Shown piece after piece: positions 26,804-27,423 of a DNA stretch of 27,423 nucleotides (positions are counted from its first letter, which is position 1; each line of letters opens with the position of its first letter). This DNA is from T3SED10-47 sp046483725 (lineage in GTDB: Bacteria; Bipolaricaulota; Bipolaricaulia; Bipolaricaulales; Bipolaricaulaceae): assembly GCA_046483725.1 (NCBI GenBank), contig JAWOCQ010000067.1:1-27423 (forward strand), in the 5' to 3' direction. The position numbers and the translations under genes are program-made. A model generated the notes under the pieces. That model was not told the origin of the DNA, ran no database searches, and saw only the letters and a program-made list of their open reading frames with translations.

Positions 26804-27423
26804 TTACAGGGCCGCGATTGCGCGGTGCAGCTTTTTCTCCAGGCGGCCGGACTCGACGTCATCGAGGAGAGAGCGCGCCCAACGGGGAAACGTAGGGCGG
26901 GCCACGGCTGTCTGCAGGGCAGCCAGAGGGGCCAGGATGTCGTCCAAAACGCGTTCTTTGGGGTCGGGGGGTCCGTAGGCAGCCTGGAAGGCCTGCTGGG
27001 CCGGACGGGCGAGGCCGGAACACACATTGCGGCAGTCACTCCAGGGAAGCCCGATTCCGAGCAGATGGTAGTCGAACACCACTGCCCGTAGCGGTCCCTG
27101 GCGGGAGAGGGCGAGGTTCGACCAGTGGAAGTCGTTGTAGTTGAGCGTCATGGTAAGTGCGCGCGCTGCCTCCTTTAGGGCGGGAAGGTACCGGGCGGCC
27201 GTCTCCCACAGCGGGTTGTGGGGAAGCTCCAGATCCTGACGCAATCTGCGCACGCTGTCTGGGGTGAGCGGTTCCCACTCCCAGCGGAGCCACTCCGGAG
27301 CCCCTCGGGCGACGAGCTCGCGCCCTGCCAGGTGGAGGAACTGATACCACACGGCTAGCGCCTGCCCGGTCTCCGTGTAGGCGACATCGCGTTCTTGGGC
27401 CGGCCGCCAGAGGAGGCTTCTCT
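26804..27423 (-). CDS. Aminoglycoside phosphotransferase-like kinase, partial (cut by window edge)
   Basis: The frame is open through the right window edge, so the N-terminal part is missing; the last 206 residues are here. The catalytic loop LTLNYNDFHWSNLAL matches the HGDxxxxN motif of the APH/choline-kinase family (Asp as base, Asn as metal ligand), with the usual His replaced by Asn. AVVFDYHLLGIGLPWSDC matches the metal-binding 'IDW...G.g....Dl' motif. The substrate is unknown; APH-fold proteins include kinases for antibiotics, sugars, choline and other small molecules. Nothing in the window suggests a resistance cassette. Confidence 0.8.
   Translation of the reverse strand, partial: RSLLWRPAQERDVAYTETGQALAVWYQFLHLAGRELVARGAPEWLRWEWEPLTPDSVRRLRQDLELPHNPLWETAARYLPALKEAARALTMTLNYNDFHWSNLALSRQGPLRAVVFDYHLLGIGLPWSDCRNVCSGLARPAQQAFQAAYGPPDPKERVLDDILAPLAALQTAVARPTFPRWARSLLDDVESGRLEKKLHRAIAAL

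Noticed and set aside
26804..27423. Antibiotic-resistance aminoglycoside kinase
   Set aside because: The APH fold is shared by many small-molecule kinases; the catalytic His is replaced by Asn and there is no mobile or resistance context.

Overview
This is a gene-dense, GC-rich bacterial chromosome segment with about two dozen protein genes on both strands. I found no rRNA, tRNA, CRISPR array, transposase or phage gene. Signal peptides, a lipoprotein signal and a predicted outer-membrane beta-barrel protein point to a diderm (Gram-negative-type) cell. L-lactate dehydrogenase, a phosphofructokinase and an Fe-S-type Rrf2 regulon fit a fermentative or microaerobic life. I cannot place the organism. 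An uncultured lineage such as Bipolaricaulota (OP1) is only an impression, not a result.

Layout. Positions 1-5000 hold the end of glutamine synthetase, glmS, a Uma2-type endonuclease gene and glmM. GlmS and GlmM are two successive steps to UDP-GlcNAc, and glutamine synthetase makes the amide donor for GlmS. Positions 5150-8250 hold a divergent pair of Wzz/GumC-like inner-membrane coiled-coil proteins. Positions 8330-12234 hold a small gene remnant, a large predicted metallopeptidase / beta-propeller / outer-membrane-barrel fusion protein and an unknown exported protein. Positions 12231-14149 hold a DHH phosphoesterase (NrnA-like) and a membrane PAP2 phosphatase. Positions 14311-17589 hold a nitroreductase and a five-gene, translationally coupled operon: Rrf2 regulator, PAS protein, CMD/AhpD-like protein, a half-length flavodoxin fragment and an MDR oxidoreductase. 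Positions 17790-22635 look like a copper block: lactate dehydrogenase, a 57-residue YHS protein, the Cu(I) ATPase CopA and a divergent nine-cysteine membrane protein. CsoR-like GC dyads lie between the last two. Positions 22751-27423 hold DsbD, an exported protein with 15 PEDAGP repeats, a phosphofructokinase with unusual active-site residues, a PspC-domain protein and a partial APH-like kinase.

The intergenic DNA is unusual. It carries several families of short repeats: 7-bp tandem arrays of GTGAGGN and NNNGAAC, 9-bp GGTTC-type arrays, the palindrome GGGGACWGTCCCC, and GTCGGGGCTTGTCCCCGAC. One 206-bp element has perfect 46-bp inverted arms made of the heptamer, and it supplies the stop codon of the MDR gene. 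The copA stop codon lies in a second array of the same heptamer. The best candidates for something undescribed are the coupled Rrf2 operon with its half flavodoxin, the CsoR-like divergent copper module with a Cys-rich membrane protein, the peptidase-propeller-barrel fusion and the heptamer palindrome element.
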